Position numbers and translations under genes: made by a program
DNA from: Alphaproteobacteria bacterium
GTDB lineage: Bacteria > Pseudomonadota > Alphaproteobacteria > UBA6615
Direction: 5' to 3'
DNA length: 64,000 bases
Assembly: GCA_011087645.1 (NCBI GenBank)
Contig: JAALLF010000008.1
Coordinates: 110,882 to 174,881, forward strand
The notes under the pieces: generated by a model
Told to the model about the DNA's origin: nothing
Database searches by the model: none
The model's input: only the letters and a program-made list of their open reading frames with translations
Shown: positions 28,090-37,871 of the stretch, one piece after another
Position numbering within the stretch: position 1 is the stretch's first letter
Layout: each line of letters starts with the position of its first letter

Positions 28090-28866
28090 CTATTCATCGG
28101 CGACTTCGAACACCATTCCGTCATAGGCCGGCTCGACCCCAGCAGGCAATTTCGCCGCCAGTTGCCGGTAGTCCATACGGTGGCTTAGGTGATTGAGGAC
28201 GGCGCGCCGTGGCGAGACCCGCTCAATCCATTCCAAGGTCTGCGACAAATGGCTATGGCTGGGATGCGGCGTCTCCGACAAACAATCGACGATCCATGCC
28301 TCGACACCCGCCAGCACCGAGAATGCTTCTACAGATAGTGCTTTAACATCAGTCGAATAAGCGAATTTATTAAAGCGAAATCCCAGGGACGGAATACGGC
28401 CATGCTGCTGTTCGAACGGCACGATATCGATGGCGCCAATACGAAACGGCCCGTCGATCTCACGCGGCGTTAGGCAGGGCCGGAAATATTGCCGCGTCGC
28501 ACCATAGGGCTCGAACACATAGGCAAATCGTTGCTCCAGCGTATCCAGGGTCTGCCGGCTGCCATAAGCGTCGATCGGCCCTTGCCGGTTATAATTTAAC
28601 GCGCGCACATCATCGATGCCGTTGACATGATCGGCATGGGCATGGGTGTAGAGGATGGCGTCAACGTCCCAAATATTGGCTGCCAAGAGCTGCTCGCGCA
28701 GATCCGGCGAAGTATCCACCAGCAGCCGCGTCCCGCCGGATTCCACCAGGATCGACGGGCGCCGGCGGCGGTTCTTGGGATTGGTCTTGTCGCAGCCGCC
28801 CCAGCCATCGGGGCCGGGCATCGGGGTACCGCCGGAACTGCCGCTGCCAAGTACGGTTATGCGCAA
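28090..28866 (-). CDS. Metallo-beta-lactamase fold hydrolase (PhnP-like)
   Basis: 258 residues. GSGSSGGTPMPG (7-18) and the metal-binding HAHADHVNGIDD (about 76-87), a further His in PHPSHSHLS and NHLSHRMD near the end. This pattern fits the PhnP/YcbX-like phosphodiesterase group; PhnP cleaves cyclic ribose phosphates. No phn genes are nearby, so the substrate is open. It is the last gene of the leftward run after tatD and metG, a common alphaproteobacterial order. Confidence 0.87.
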   Translation of the reverse strand: MRITVLGSGSSGGTPMPGPDGWGGCDKTNPKNRRRRPSILVESGGTRLLVDTSPDLREQLLAANIWDVDAILYTHAHADHVNGIDDVRALNYNRQGPIDAYGSRQTLDTLEQRFAYVFEPYGATRQYFRPCLTPREIDGPFRIGAIDIVPFEQQHGRIPSLGFRFNKFAYSTDVKALSVEAFSVLAGVEAWIVDCLSETPHPSHSHLSQTLEWIERVSPRRAVLNHLSHRMDYRQLAAKLPAGVEPAYDGMVFEVADE

Positions 28867-28891
28867 ACCCGACCTCCCTGCCCCAGCGACT

Positions 28892-29680
28892 CTAGTCGGC
28901 CCGCTGGGCCCGGCTGAACAGGCGGAAAAAGTTGTCGGTGGTGAGCTGCGCCAAATCGTCGGCGCTCAAACCCTTGATTTCCGCCAGTTGGGCGGCGGTG
29001 TGGACGACAAAGGCGGGCTCGTTACGCTTGCCGCGATTGGGGATTGGCGCCAAAAACGGCGCGTCGGTTTCCACCAACAGGCGCTCGGGCGGCACCTTTT
29101 GGGCAATCGCGCGAACCTCGTCGGCCTTCTTGAAGGTCAAAATGCCGGAAAAACTGATGTAAAAACCGATCTCCAGCGCCGCCTCGGCGAGCGCCGGACC
29201 GCTGCTAAAACAATGCATCACGCCGGTATATGGCGCCGCGATATATTCCGTGCGCAGTATATCGGCCATCTCGTCGTCGGCGTCGCGCGAATGGACGATC
29301 AGCGGCAGGCCGGTTTCGCGGGCCGCGGCGATATGGGCGCGAAAACTTTCCCGCTGCGCCTCGCGCGGACTATGTTCGTAATAATAATCCAGGCCGGTTT
29401 CCCCGATGCCGACGACTTTGGGGTGGTCGGCCAAATCGATCAGCGTGTCGGCGGCCTTTTGGCCCTCGACGCCGGCTTCGTGGGGATGGACGCCGACGCT
29501 GCACCAAATATTATCGTAACGCTCGGCGACCGCCCTCACCCCCTCGAACCGGCTGAGATGGGTGCATATGGTCACCATGGCGCCAACGCCGTTGGCGCCA
29601 GCACGCGCCACAACATCGTCGATGTCGTCGCCAAAGTCTTCGAAATCCAAATGGCAATGGCTATCGACAAGCATACTCAA
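28892..29680 (-). CDS. tatD: TatD family metal-dependent hydrolase
   Basis: 262 residues of TIM-barrel nuclease family TatD/YcfH. Metal ligands: VDSHCHLDF (His7, His9 region), Glu in GIGETGLDYY, His in PLIVHSRDAD, His in GVMHCFS and Asp in LLVETDAPFLAP. The start overlaps the metG stop by 4 bases. Members are 3'-5' DNases/RNases or quality-control peptidase-like enzymes; the precise activity is not determined here. Confidence 0.92.
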   Translation of the reverse strand: MSMLVDSHCHLDFEDFGDDIDDVVARAGANGVGAMVTICTHLSRFEGVRAVAERYDNIWCSVGVHPHEAGVEGQKAADTLIDLADHPKVVGIGETGLDYYYEHSPREAQRESFRAHIAAARETGLPLIVHSRDADDEMADILRTEYIAAPYTGVMHCFSSGPALAEAALEIGFYISFSGILTFKKADEVRAIAQKVPPERLLVETDAPFLAPIPNRGKRNEPAFVVHTAAQLAEIKGLSADDLAQLTTDNFFRLFSRAQRAD

Positions 29681-31230
29681 GCGGCCGTTTCGTCGTCCAC
29701 GTAACGGGGAAAGACCGGGCTCGGCTTGGGCAACTCGGCGCCCGGCACCACGGCGGGATCGGCGCCCAAGGCGGCAAAGGTGCGATCATCCTCGGCGATG
29801 GCCAGCTGATCGAGCATGGCCGACGCCGCGTCGGGCATGATCGGCTGGACCAGGATCGCCAAACGGCGGATGACATCGGCCAGCACAAACAGGACCGTCG
29901 CCATGCGCTCAGGGTCGGTTTTGCGCAATTCCCACGGCGCCTGGGCATCGACATAGCGGTTGGCATCGCCGACGATCTTCCAGATCGCCTCGAGGCCGCG
30001 GTGAAAGGCCTGACGCTCAAATTCGCCGCGCACCGCGGCAAGCACATCGGTCGCCGCGGCAATGATGGTGGTGTCATCTGCCGTTAGCGCCTGGGGTTGC
30101 GGCACCTTGGCGTCGCAATTCTTGACGATCATCGACAGCACGCGCTGGGCCAGATTACCCAGATCGTTGGCCAGGTCGCTATTGATGCGGCCGACCATGG
30201 TCTCGTGGCTGATATAGCCGTCCTGGCCAAACGGCACCTCGCGCAGCAGATAGTAGCGCACCGGATCGAGGCCATAGCGATCCACCAGATCGCCGGCGGT
30301 CACCACATTGCCCAGCGATTTCGACATTTTTTCGCCCCGGTTGAGCAACCAGCCATGGGCATAGACCCGCTTCGGCGGCGCCAAATCGGCGGCCATCAAA
30401 AAGGCCGGCCAATAGACCGCGTGAAAGCGCAGGATATCCTTACCCACCATGTGAAGATCAGCAGGCCAATACTTTGAATATAACGAACTCTCTGTATCCG
30501 GATAGCCGACGGCGGTTTGATAATTATTGAGCGCGTCGAGCCACACATACATGATGTGTTCGGGATCGTCGGGTACCGGAATGCCCCACTTGAAGCTGGT
30601 GCGGCTGACCGATAGATCGTCGAGGCCGCCGGCGACGAAACTCACGACCTCATTGCGGCGGGTGTCGGGACCGATGAAATCCGGGTTGGCGTCATAATAA
30701 TCGAGCAAGGGCTGCTGCCATTTCGACAGATCGAAGAAATAGCTCGGCTCCTTCACCCATTCGACCTCGGCGCCCGACGGCGCCACCTTGTTGCCGTTAT
30801 CGTCTTTGGTGAGTTCGGATTCGGCGTAAAACGCCTCGTCGCGCACCGCATACCAGCCTTCATAGTGGCCTAAATAGATATGGCCATTGTCGCGGATCTT
30901 ACGCCAAAGCGCCTGGGTCGCCTCGATATGCCGCGGCTCGGTGGTGCGGATGAAATCGTCGTTGGAATAGTTCATATCCTCGGCGAGCCGGCGGAAATTT
31001 TGGCTGACCTGGTCGGTAAACGCCTGGGGGTCGACGCCGGCAGCCTGGGCCGACTTTTCCACCTTCTGGCCGTGCTCGTCAGTACCGGTGAGAAAATGGA
31101 CATCGTCGCCGTCGAGCCGGTGAAACCGGGCCAGCACGTCGCACGCCAACGTAGTGTAGGCATGGCCAATATGGGGCTTGTCGTTGACGTAGTAGATCGG
31201 CGTCGTCAGGTAGTAGGGCTGGTCAGCCAC
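29677..31230 (-). CDS. metG: Methionyl-tRNA synthetase
   Basis: 517 residues, class I aminoacyl-tRNA synthetase. HIGH-type motif KPHIGHAYTTL (about 18-28) and KMSKS loop GEKMSKSLGN (about 298-307). It is the short form: no C-terminal tRNA-binding EMAP-like domain and no zinc-knuckle cysteine set in the connective peptide. Part of the mltB-to-tatD leftward gene run. Confidence 0.97.
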   Translation of the reverse strand: MADQPYYLTTPIYYVNDKPHIGHAYTTLACDVLARFHRLDGDDVHFLTGTDEHGQKVEKSAQAAGVDPQAFTDQVSQNFRRLAEDMNYSNDDFIRTTEPRHIEATQALWRKIRDNGHIYLGHYEGWYAVRDEAFYAESELTKDDNGNKVAPSGAEVEWVKEPSYFFDLSKWQQPLLDYYDANPDFIGPDTRRNEVVSFVAGGLDDLSVSRTSFKWGIPVPDDPEHIMYVWLDALNNYQTAVGYPDTESSLYSKYWPADLHMVGKDILRFHAVYWPAFLMAADLAPPKRVYAHGWLLNRGEKMSKSLGNVVTAGDLVDRYGLDPVRYYLLREVPFGQDGYISHETMVGRINSDLANDLGNLAQRVLSMIVKNCDAKVPQPQALTADDTTIIAAATDVLAAVRGEFERQAFHRGLEAIWKIVGDANRYVDAQAPWELRKTDPERMATVLFVLADVIRRLAILVQPIMPDAASAMLDQLAIAEDDRTFAALGADPAVVPGAELPKPSPVFPRYVDDETAA

Positions 31231-31271
31231 AGTTGAATCCGTTCGTTATCGAGAAAACTAAAGAGCGGCGC

Positions 31272-31523
31272 TCAGACGCCATCGTTCATGTTGTCACGGG
31301 CCGCCTCGGCGCGGGCCTGGGCCTCGACCCGGCCCTTATGGCGATGGCCAAACCAGACAATGGCGAGCACCGGCCATATGATGTAAAGGTTCAAATCAGC
31401 CACCGAGCGGGGTAAAAACTCGACGGCAAAATGATCGATCATGCCGATGATGATCATCGCCCACAGCACATAGGTCACCAGAGTTAGGTACCGCGCGAAT
31501 AGTTCAGTCATTCTGTCGGTCAT
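31272..31523 (-). CDS. Small membrane protein of unknown function
   Basis: 83 residues from the ATG at 31523 (MTDRMTELFARYL), preceded by a GGAAGGAA ribosome-binding site. Two hydrophobic segments, LTLVTYVLWAMIIIGMID (about 12-30) and LNLYIIWPVLAIVWFGH (about 43-60), then a basic/acidic tail. It lies between holB and metG on the same strand. No family recognised. Confidence 0.6.
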   Translation of the reverse strand: MTDRMTELFARYLTLVTYVLWAMIIIGMIDHFAVEFLPRSVADLNLYIIWPVLAIVWFGHRHKGRVEAQARAEAARDNMNDGV

Positions 31524-31580
31524 TCTTTGCTTCCTTCCGCGCCCGCAGTGTGCACCCGCCACCCCCATATTCGGCGGTCG

Positions 31581-32660
31581 TTAGCCCCGTGCGGCAGAGG
31601 CCAGTTCAAAAAAAGTGTTCAGAACCACTTGTTTACGGTCCAAATTGACGGCATCGGCCCGCAAGGTCAGCTCAGCGACTTTCTCCCACGCTTTGAGCCA
31701 GGGCTCAAGCCCACGCTGGGTTAACCGCGCCGTGAGCGCGGCCTCGCCCGGCACCACCTCATCCAGGGCATTTCCGCCGGCCCCCGCCGTGGTGCGGATG
31801 GCGCGCCCCATCCACCATTGCAGCAGCGACAGGAAGGTGCGGTAGGCGGGCTCGCCGGCCGCGCCGGCAAACCGATCCGCCGTCTTATGCAATTGCACAG
31901 AATCAAGCGCCGGCAGGCTTTCCAGCAGCCCGATCAGGCTACGATAGAGATCGAGCCCGCCGGCCTCGGCCAGATCGAGCGCCCAGCCCGGCGCGCCATC
32001 GGCCAGACGCGCCAATAGCTGGCGATCCGCCTCGGGCAGCTCGGGCTGCTGTTGCGCCAATATTGCCGCCACCTGATCCTCCGCCAGCGAACGCAGATGG
32101 AGGGTTCGACAGCGCGAGCGCACCGTGGGCAGCAACCGCGACGGCGCGTGGCAGACCAGCAGCAGAAGCGTGCGCGGCGGCGGCTCCTCGAGAATTTTCA
32201 ACAGGGCGTTCTGGGCGTTGGGGTTCATGGCGTCGGCAGAATCGACGATGACCGTGCGCCAGCCGCCCATCGCCGCGGTATGGCGCAGAAATTGGCCGAC
32301 CGCGCGCACATCCTCGACCGATATCTCCGTGCGCAACTTGTGGGGCGGTCGCGCATTGTTGCTACGGCGCACCAAGCGGCAATCGGGATGAGCGCCGGCG
32401 ATGACCTGGCGCACCGCCAGATGTTCGGGATCACTGGCAAGCACCCCCTGCCCGACTTGCACACCACCAGCGGCGATAAAGCGCACAAACTGCCAAGCCA
32501 GGGTCGCCTTGCCAATCCCCGGCGGACCGCTGAGCATCCAGGCGTGAGCCAGCCTTTCGCTGCGCCAGGCGTCGGCCAACGTCGATGCCGCCGCCTCGTG
32601 ACCGATCAGCGCCGGCGCCGCGCGTGGCGCCTCGATACGGGCGATAATTTCATCGCTCAC
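31581..32660 (-). CDS. holB: DNA polymerase III delta' subunit
   Basis: 359-residue clamp-loader ATPase-fold subunit. Walker-like MLSGPPGIGKATLAWQF (about 42-58), sensor region IVDSADAMNPNAQNALLKILEEPPPRTLLLL (about 138-168), a hallmark of delta'/tau. The SRC-type arginine finger appears as VRSRCRTLHL. Immediately downstream of tmk (3-base gap), the standard tmk-holB pair. Confidence 0.95.
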   Translation of the reverse strand: MSDEIIARIEAPRAAPALIGHEAAASTLADAWRSERLAHAWMLSGPPGIGKATLAWQFVRFIAAGGVQVGQGVLASDPEHLAVRQVIAGAHPDCRLVRRSNNARPPHKLRTEISVEDVRAVGQFLRHTAAMGGWRTVIVDSADAMNPNAQNALLKILEEPPPRTLLLLVCHAPSRLLPTVRSRCRTLHLRSLAEDQVAAILAQQQPELPEADRQLLARLADGAPGWALDLAEAGGLDLYRSLIGLLESLPALDSVQLHKTADRFAGAAGEPAYRTFLSLLQWWMGRAIRTTAGAGGNALDEVVPGEAALTARLTQRGLEPWLKAWEKVAELTLRADAVNLDRKQVVLNTFFELASAARG

Positions 32661-32663
32661 CGG

Positions 32664-33350
32664 CTAATCCCCCACCCGGCCGGCCGCAGCCAGATCGGCG
32701 GCGAATTTGCTCTCGACCGCGGACCAGATGCGCGCCGCCACCTCATCAGCCGCGCCGCCCGCGTCGATCACCGCGCACCGGTCGGGCTCGGCCGCCGCGA
32801 TCGCCAGGAAACCGGCGCGCAGCCGTTCATGAAACTCAATATCCATACGCTCGTAGCGATCTTCAGCGGCAGCGGCACTGGCGCCATTGCGCTCGTTAGC
32901 GCGGCGCAGCCCTTCGGCGACCGGTAGATCGAGCATCAGCGTCAAATCGGGGTGAAAATCGCCGACCGCCGCGCGATACAGCGCGCTAATCAAATCCCGG
33001 TCGACCCCATGACCATAGCCCTGATAGGCCATGGTGGAGTCGGCGAAGCGGTCGGACAGCACCCAATGGCCGCGCTCTAAGGCCGGCCAAATGGTGCGTA
33101 TGAGATGTTCGCGGCGCGCGGCGAAATTCAACAGCGCCTCCGACATGGGATCCCACCGGTCGGTATCGCCGGAAACCAATATGGAACGGATGGTATCGGC
33201 GCCGGGCGCACCGCCGGGTTCGCGGGTGGTAATCACACCGATACCAGCGTCTTCCAGACGCTTAGCCAACCCGGCGATTTGCGTGGATTTGCCCGCGCCT
33301 TCGCCGCCTTCAAGGGTGATAAACCGACCCGCTTGCGTCTTCGCCATCAT
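32664..33350 (-). CDS. tmk: Thymidylate kinase
   Basis: 228 residues. P-loop LEGGEGAGKSTQ (about 13-24), DR(Y/F/S) motif VLSDRFADSTMAYQGYG (about 95-111) with the Arg of the dTMP-binding motif, and a LID region. It phosphorylates dTMP to dTDP. Starts 33 bases after the dac-type gene ends. Length is slightly above the usual 210. Confidence 0.96.
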   Translation of the reverse strand: MMAKTQAGRFITLEGGEGAGKSTQIAGLAKRLEDAGIGVITTREPGGAPGADTIRSILVSGDTDRWDPMSEALLNFAARREHLIRTIWPALERGHWVLSDRFADSTMAYQGYGHGVDRDLISALYRAAVGDFHPDLTLMLDLPVAEGLRRANERNGASAAAAEDRYERMDIEFHERLRAGFLAIAAAEPDRCAVIDAGGAADEVAARIWSAVESKFAADLAAAGRVGD

Positions 33351-33383
33351 GAGGATGGAGGTGTCATACGGAAGGGCGGTGCG

Positions 33384-34568
33384 TCAACCGCTCGGCGCGC
33401 CAAAAATAATAAAGCTGATGGCGCTGGCGATACGGCCGAAGAAAGCCAGTTGACCGACATCTTCGGCGGCGTAGAGCGGCCGGCTAATCGGCTCGACACC
33501 CTTTGCGGTGACTTCTAGGGTGGCGATCTGTTGGCCTTTGGCGACCGGCGTCGCGATCGGCCCCTGATATTTTACCGTCACCTTCATACCGGTGCGTGCG
33601 CCGCGCGGTAGAGTCACGGTCAAGTCTTCTTCGAGAACCAGCGGCACCGAGGGTTTATCGCCGAGCCACACGCCGGCGGTTTCGACCGGGTCGCCGGCCT
33701 TGAACAACGCAAAATTCTTAAACTCCCGAAAGCCCCAGTCGAACAGTCGCCGCGATTCCTGACTTCTGGTGCGCACACTATCCATGCCGTGGATCACCAT
33801 CACCAAGCGCCGACCACTGCGGTTGCCCGACGCGGTTAGGCCAAATCCCGCCGCCTCGGTATGGCCAGTCTTCAGGCCGTCGGCGCCAACGCCCTGATAC
33901 AGCAAGGGATTGCGGTTACTCTGGACGATCGGTTTGCCGTCCAAGCTCTTGCCGTAAGTGAACTCAGTTTCTGAATAATATTTATAGTTCTCGGGAAATT
34001 CGCGGATCACATACTCCGCCAGTTTCGCCATGTCGCGCGCCGTTGTCACATGGCTGGGATCGGGCCACCCGGTGGAATTACGAAATATTGTGCCTTCCAG
34101 CCCGATTTCCTCTCCACGCTTGGTCATCAGTTCGCCAAACGCTTCTTCGCTGCCGCCAATGGCTTCGGCGAAGACAATCGAGGCATCGTTGCCCGATTGC
34201 ACGATGACGCCGCGCAGCAGGTCCTGCACGCTGACCTCGTCGCCGACCCTCACGAACATCTTCGAACCGCCCATGCGCCAGGCTTTTTCCGACACAGGCA
34301 GTTTGGTATCCAGCGTGAAACTGCCATCGCGCAGCCGATCGAAGACCAATAGCGCGGTCATGATTTTGGTCATCGACGCCGGGAACATAGTGGCGTCGGC
34401 GTCTTTTTCAAATAATACGGCGCCGGTGTCGTAGTCGATTAAGACCACCTGTTTCGCGCTGGTCTCAAAGTTCGTCTGCGCCGTCGCCGGCCCAGCCAAG
34501 GCGGCGGCCAAGAGACCGGCGGCGATGAAAGCGAGCGCGCGGGGCGCGGTTTTTCCGGTCATGGTCAT
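33384..34568 (-). CDS. dacC: D-alanyl-D-alanine carboxypeptidase (PBP5/6 type)
   Basis: 394 residues with a signal peptide (FIAAGLLAAALAGPATAQ, about 14-31). Active-site motifs: SxxK in FPASMTKIMT (Ser about 64), SxN in VQSGNDAS (about 122), KTG in LKTGHTEAAG (about 227). The C-terminal PBP5_C domain and an amphipathic tail (IASAISFIIFGAPSG) suit periplasmic membrane attachment. It trims the pentapeptide of peptidoglycan. Its start overlaps rlpA's stop by 4 bases. Symbol dacC versus dacA is arbitrary here. Confidence 0.93.
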   Translation of the reverse strand: MTMTGKTAPRALAFIAAGLLAAALAGPATAQTNFETSAKQVVLIDYDTGAVLFEKDADATMFPASMTKIMTALLVFDRLRDGSFTLDTKLPVSEKAWRMGGSKMFVRVGDEVSVQDLLRGVIVQSGNDASIVFAEAIGGSEEAFGELMTKRGEEIGLEGTIFRNSTGWPDPSHVTTARDMAKLAEYVIREFPENYKYYSETEFTYGKSLDGKPIVQSNRNPLLYQGVGADGLKTGHTEAAGFGLTASGNRSGRRLVMVIHGMDSVRTRSQESRRLFDWGFREFKNFALFKAGDPVETAGVWLGDKPSVPLVLEEDLTVTLPRGARTGMKVTVKYQGPIATPVAKGQQIATLEVTAKGVEPISRPLYAAEDVGQLAFFGRIASAISFIIFGAPSG

Positions 34569-35521
34569 TCTACGATAAGCCGTGCATCTGAGACTCCCGC
34601 ATTTGTCACCTGACTCAAGGTTGTGTCCGCCATGGCAACCGTCTGCAGCGGACCAATGCGCACCCGATAGACCTCAGCGCCGGCGACCCGGAAGCGACTG
34701 ATTTGGGTCGGTCCCAGACTAAACATACGATCGCGCATGCGTAACGCATTTTCCAGCTTCGAGAAGGCGCCGGTTTGCACAAATATACCAGTGGGACTGA
34801 CCGGCAGAACCTCGACTTTTTCGGTCAAAGCCGGGATCGGCACGCCACTGCGCGGCTGAACCGTCACCGGATCGCGCGGCGCGGTGTTCGCCGCCTGCTG
34901 TACCGGTTGACCCGAGTTGGGCAGCGGTGTTGCCACCACGTCCTGGCGCGGCGAGGAGGCGATTTGCGGTTGGCCAGCCCCGCCACCCGTGCGGTTTATC
35001 GCCGCCAGTTTTAGCTGTCGGCTATCATCGGCCATGATTTCGACCCTGACTTTGGCCGTGCCGTTTTTCTCGAAACCCAATAACTGCGCGGCCCGGCGCG
35101 ACACATCGATGATCCGCCCTCGGGCGAAGGGGCCACGGTCGTTGACCCGCAACACCACGGTGCGGCCATTCTCCAAATTGGTCACCCGCACCGAACTCGG
35201 TAGCGGCAGGGTGCGGTGGGCGGCGGTCATCAGATTTTGATCAAAGGTTTCGCCATTGGCCGTCGGTTTGCCGTGAAAATTGGGGCCGTACCAGGACGCG
35301 ATGCCGGTTTCGATATAATCGAAATTTTCCGTCGGGTAATACCATTGGCCCTTAATCTGGTAGGGCTTGCCGACTTTATAGTCGCCCACCGACGCCGGGG
35401 TATTGTCGCTACCAACGGTCTTGGCCGTATGCACGAGGAATTCAGTTTCCGCGCAAGCAACAAGCGCAAAAAGACTAAGAAAAGCAAAGACTAGGGAACG
35501 GTTGTTAAACGCCGAAATCAT
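34565..35521 (-). CDS. rlpA: RlpA family septal-ring lipoprotein with SPOR domain
   Basis: 318 residues. Lipoprotein signal FAFLSLFALVACAETE (lipobox LVAC), a double-psi beta-barrel at about 70-165 (GIASWYGPNFHGKPTANGE; VLRVNDRGPFARGRIIDVS) and a C-terminal SPOR domain (about 240-318, GIFVQTGAFSKLENALRM). RlpA cleaves denuded glycan strands at the septum. Position between mltB and dac fits a cell-wall remodelling unit. Confidence 0.93.
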   Translation of the reverse strand: MISAFNNRSLVFAFLSLFALVACAETEFLVHTAKTVGSDNTPASVGDYKVGKPYQIKGQWYYPTENFDYIETGIASWYGPNFHGKPTANGETFDQNLMTAAHRTLPLPSSVRVTNLENGRTVVLRVNDRGPFARGRIIDVSRRAAQLLGFEKNGTAKVRVEIMADDSRQLKLAAINRTGGGAGQPQIASSPRQDVVATPLPNSGQPVQQAANTAPRDPVTVQPRSGVPIPALTEKVEVLPVSPTGIFVQTGAFSKLENALRMRDRMFSLGPTQISRFRVAGAEVYRVRIGPLQTVAMADTTLSQVTNAGVSDARLIVE

Positions 35522-35575
35522 ATAAATATACCATCTCAGGTGGGTTTTGGCCGAGGACCGGCGCCTCTTATTGAT

Positions 35576-36556
35576 CTACCGGCCGGCGATTTTGTCCGAC
35601 AACAGCCCAACCGCCGTGGCGAAGTATAGCGAGCGGTTCCAGCGCAACAAGGCACGATAATTATCGTAAATAATATAGGCGGGGCCGCCGACCTTGCCGG
35701 GAAATATCACCGAGGCCGGAATTTCGCGGGTGGGCAAATCCGTGCCATCGACGCGGCGCACGCCCAGGGCCTGCCATTCGCTCATATTCTTAATCACTTT
35801 CGTGCTGGCCAGTTCCGGATCAAAACCGTCGGGCACGCGCACCTCGCGGCCCCAGGTGATGTCGGATTTCCAGCCCACGCCGGACAAGTAGTTGGCCGCG
35901 GACGCGAAGACGTCGGCCGAGGTGTTCCAAATATCCTTGGCGCCGTCGCCGTTATAGTCATAGGCGTAGTTCACGAAGCTCGACGGCATGAACTGGCTTT
36001 GCCCCATGGCACCAGCCCAACTGCCCTTCATATTCTCGGGCCTGATATGTCCTTGATCGACAATGCGCAGCGCTTCGATCAGTTCGCCGCGGAAATATTT
36101 ACTGCGCCGGCCGTCATAGGCCAGGGTCGATAAGGCGGCGATCACCGAAAAACCGCCGGTGTTCTGGCCGAAGTTGGTCTCGATGCCCCATAGGGCGACG
36201 ACGAAGCGCGGCTGAACGCCGAATTTCGCCGCGACCTCCTGCAGCAAGGGGGAATTTTCCGCCAAATGAGCCCGGCCCGTGACGATCCGCGTATTACTGA
36301 CAATGCGCTCGACATACTGTTCGAAAGTCAAGGTCGATTCCGGCTGCCGGCGATCCAGCTCGATGATCCGGGGGATCGGCGCCACGCCGACAAAACTGGC
36401 ATTTATGGTCTCTTCGCGAATGCCAGCGCCCAGCGCCTCGGCGCGTAGTTCGCTCAACCAATCCTCAAACGAAGCCTCATTATTTTGGGCAGAAGCCGGG
36501 AACGCCGTTAACGCGGCGCCTAAGGTAATGGCAATGGCTGTAATTTTGATTTTCAC
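35576..36556 (-). CDS. mltB: Lytic murein transglycosylase (MltB family)
   Basis: 326 residues with an N-terminal signal peptide (ITLGAALTAFPASAQ). SLT_2 domain: catalytic Glu in VALWGIETNFGQNTGGFSV (about 120-138), GSWAGAMGQSQFMPSSF (about 185-201) and YDYNGDGAKDIWN. No lipobox, so it is probably soluble in the periplasm. It is the first gene of the leftward mltB-rlpA-dacC-tmk-holB-metG-tatD run. Confidence 0.94.
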   Translation of the reverse strand: MKIKITAIAITLGAALTAFPASAQNNEASFEDWLSELRAEALGAGIREETINASFVGVAPIPRIIELDRRQPESTLTFEQYVERIVSNTRIVTGRAHLAENSPLLQEVAAKFGVQPRFVVALWGIETNFGQNTGGFSVIAALSTLAYDGRRSKYFRGELIEALRIVDQGHIRPENMKGSWAGAMGQSQFMPSSFVNYAYDYNGDGAKDIWNTSADVFASAANYLSGVGWKSDITWGREVRVPDGFDPELASTKVIKNMSEWQALGVRRVDGTDLPTREIPASVIFPGKVGGPAYIIYDNYRALLRWNRSLYFATAVGLLSDKIAGR

Positions 36557-36756
36557 CCTTAATTCTCCATACGCGATTCAAGAGCAGGTTCCGCACGTGG
36601 CTGTGACACAGTGTCGAGCGCGTCGCAATCACAATTGCGAGAGAAGGCGGCCTTTATTCTAATCAATATTTGGCTGAGTCGTATGTCGTGACCTCGGTCG
36701 CCCAACGCGCTAACAATGGTACTCACAAAGCAATGAGATCTCTGGGAAACGGGGCC

Positions 36757-37821
36757 ATGAAATACGGATTTTTTACGCAACCGGTGCATCCGATTACACG
36801 CGACTATCGCGAGATACTGCGCGAAGACCAGGACGCCGTCATTCTGGCCGACGAGTTAGGCTTCTGCGACGCGTTTATCGGCGAGCATATGACCGACTTG
36901 GCCGAACGGATCACCAATTGCCTCGTATTCATCGCCACGCTGATCGACAAAACCAGCCAGATCAAGCTGGGCAGCGGTGTGGTGAACCTGCCCTCCTATC
37001 ATCCGGTCCATATCGCCGCCCATGTCGCCATGCTCGACCATATGCTCGACGGCCGGTTTATCTTCGGTATCGGCCCCGGCGGCCTGCCCTCGGATGTGGA
37101 AGTGTTCGGCAACCTGGATCTCGATAAGAACGAGAAGATGGTCGAGTGCATCGACCAAATATTGGCGATTTGGGCCGGCGCGGCGCCGTACAATCTGGAA
37201 GGTAAATATTACCAGACCTCGACCGAGCGGTTTCTGTATCCGGAAATTGGCCAGGGCATCGTGCCGACGCCCTTACAGAAGCCCCACCCGGAAATCGTCT
37301 TCACCGCGCTGGCCCCCTATTCCAAGGGCATCACCGCGGCCGCCGAACGGGGCTGGCGGGGCATTTCGTCGAACTATGTGCAGCCCTTCTGGGTGGCCAC
37401 CCACCTGCCCAAGTTCCTCGAAGGCCAGGTCAATATCGGCCAACCGGAAGACCCCTCGCGCTGGAGCATCGCCAAGAGCATCTTCGTCGCCGACGACGAG
37501 AAAACCGCGCGCGACTATGCCAAGAGCGAAGACGGGCCGTACGGGTTCTATTTCACCAACATCATGCGCAAGATCGAAAAGGCCGGCCGCATGGACCTGT
37601 TCAAGGCCTATCCCGACCAGCCCGAATCAGAAGTCACTGTGCAGCATTCTCTCGACACCGGGGTATTGGCCGGCACCGTCGACAGCGTGGTCGACCAGAT
37701 ATTGGCGTTTCGCGAAATCGTCGGGCCCTTTGGCACGCTGATGTATACCGGCCACGACTGGGCCGACATCCCGCTCAGCCGGCGCTCGATGGAGTTGTTC
37801 GCGACCGAGGTCATGCCTTAG
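36757..37821 (+). CDS. LLM-class flavin-dependent monooxygenase (bacterial luciferase-like)
   Basis: 354 residues starting MKYGFFTQPVHPITRDY; an open frame extends upstream to 36670 without similarity. Luciferase-like TIM barrel with FIGEHMTDL, IKLGSGVVNLPSYHPVHIAAHVAMLDHM (typical FMN-site region) and FGIGPGGLPSDVEVFG. Members use FMNH2 from a partner reductase to oxygenate a small substrate. The adjacent amidohydrolase at 37872 is probably co-transcribed, as in many degradative pairs. Substrate unknown. Confidence 0.88.
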   Translation: MKYGFFTQPVHPITRDYREILREDQDAVILADELGFCDAFIGEHMTDLAERITNCLVFIATLIDKTSQIKLGSGVVNLPSYHPVHIAAHVAMLDHMLDGRFIFGIGPGGLPSDVEVFGNLDLDKNEKMVECIDQILAIWAGAAPYNLEGKYYQTSTERFLYPEIGQGIVPTPLQKPHPEIVFTALAPYSKGITAAAERGWRGISSNYVQPFWVATHLPKFLEGQVNIGQPEDPSRWSIAKSIFVADDEKTARDYAKSEDGPYGFYFTNIMRKIEKAGRMDLFKAYPDQPESEVTVQHSLDTGVLAGTVDSVVDQILAFREIVGPFGTLMYTGHDWADIPLSRRSMELFATEVMP

Positions 37822-37871
37822 GTCAACAAGGCGCTCGGCGCGTAACCCAAGAATCGAAAAGGAAGCCTGCC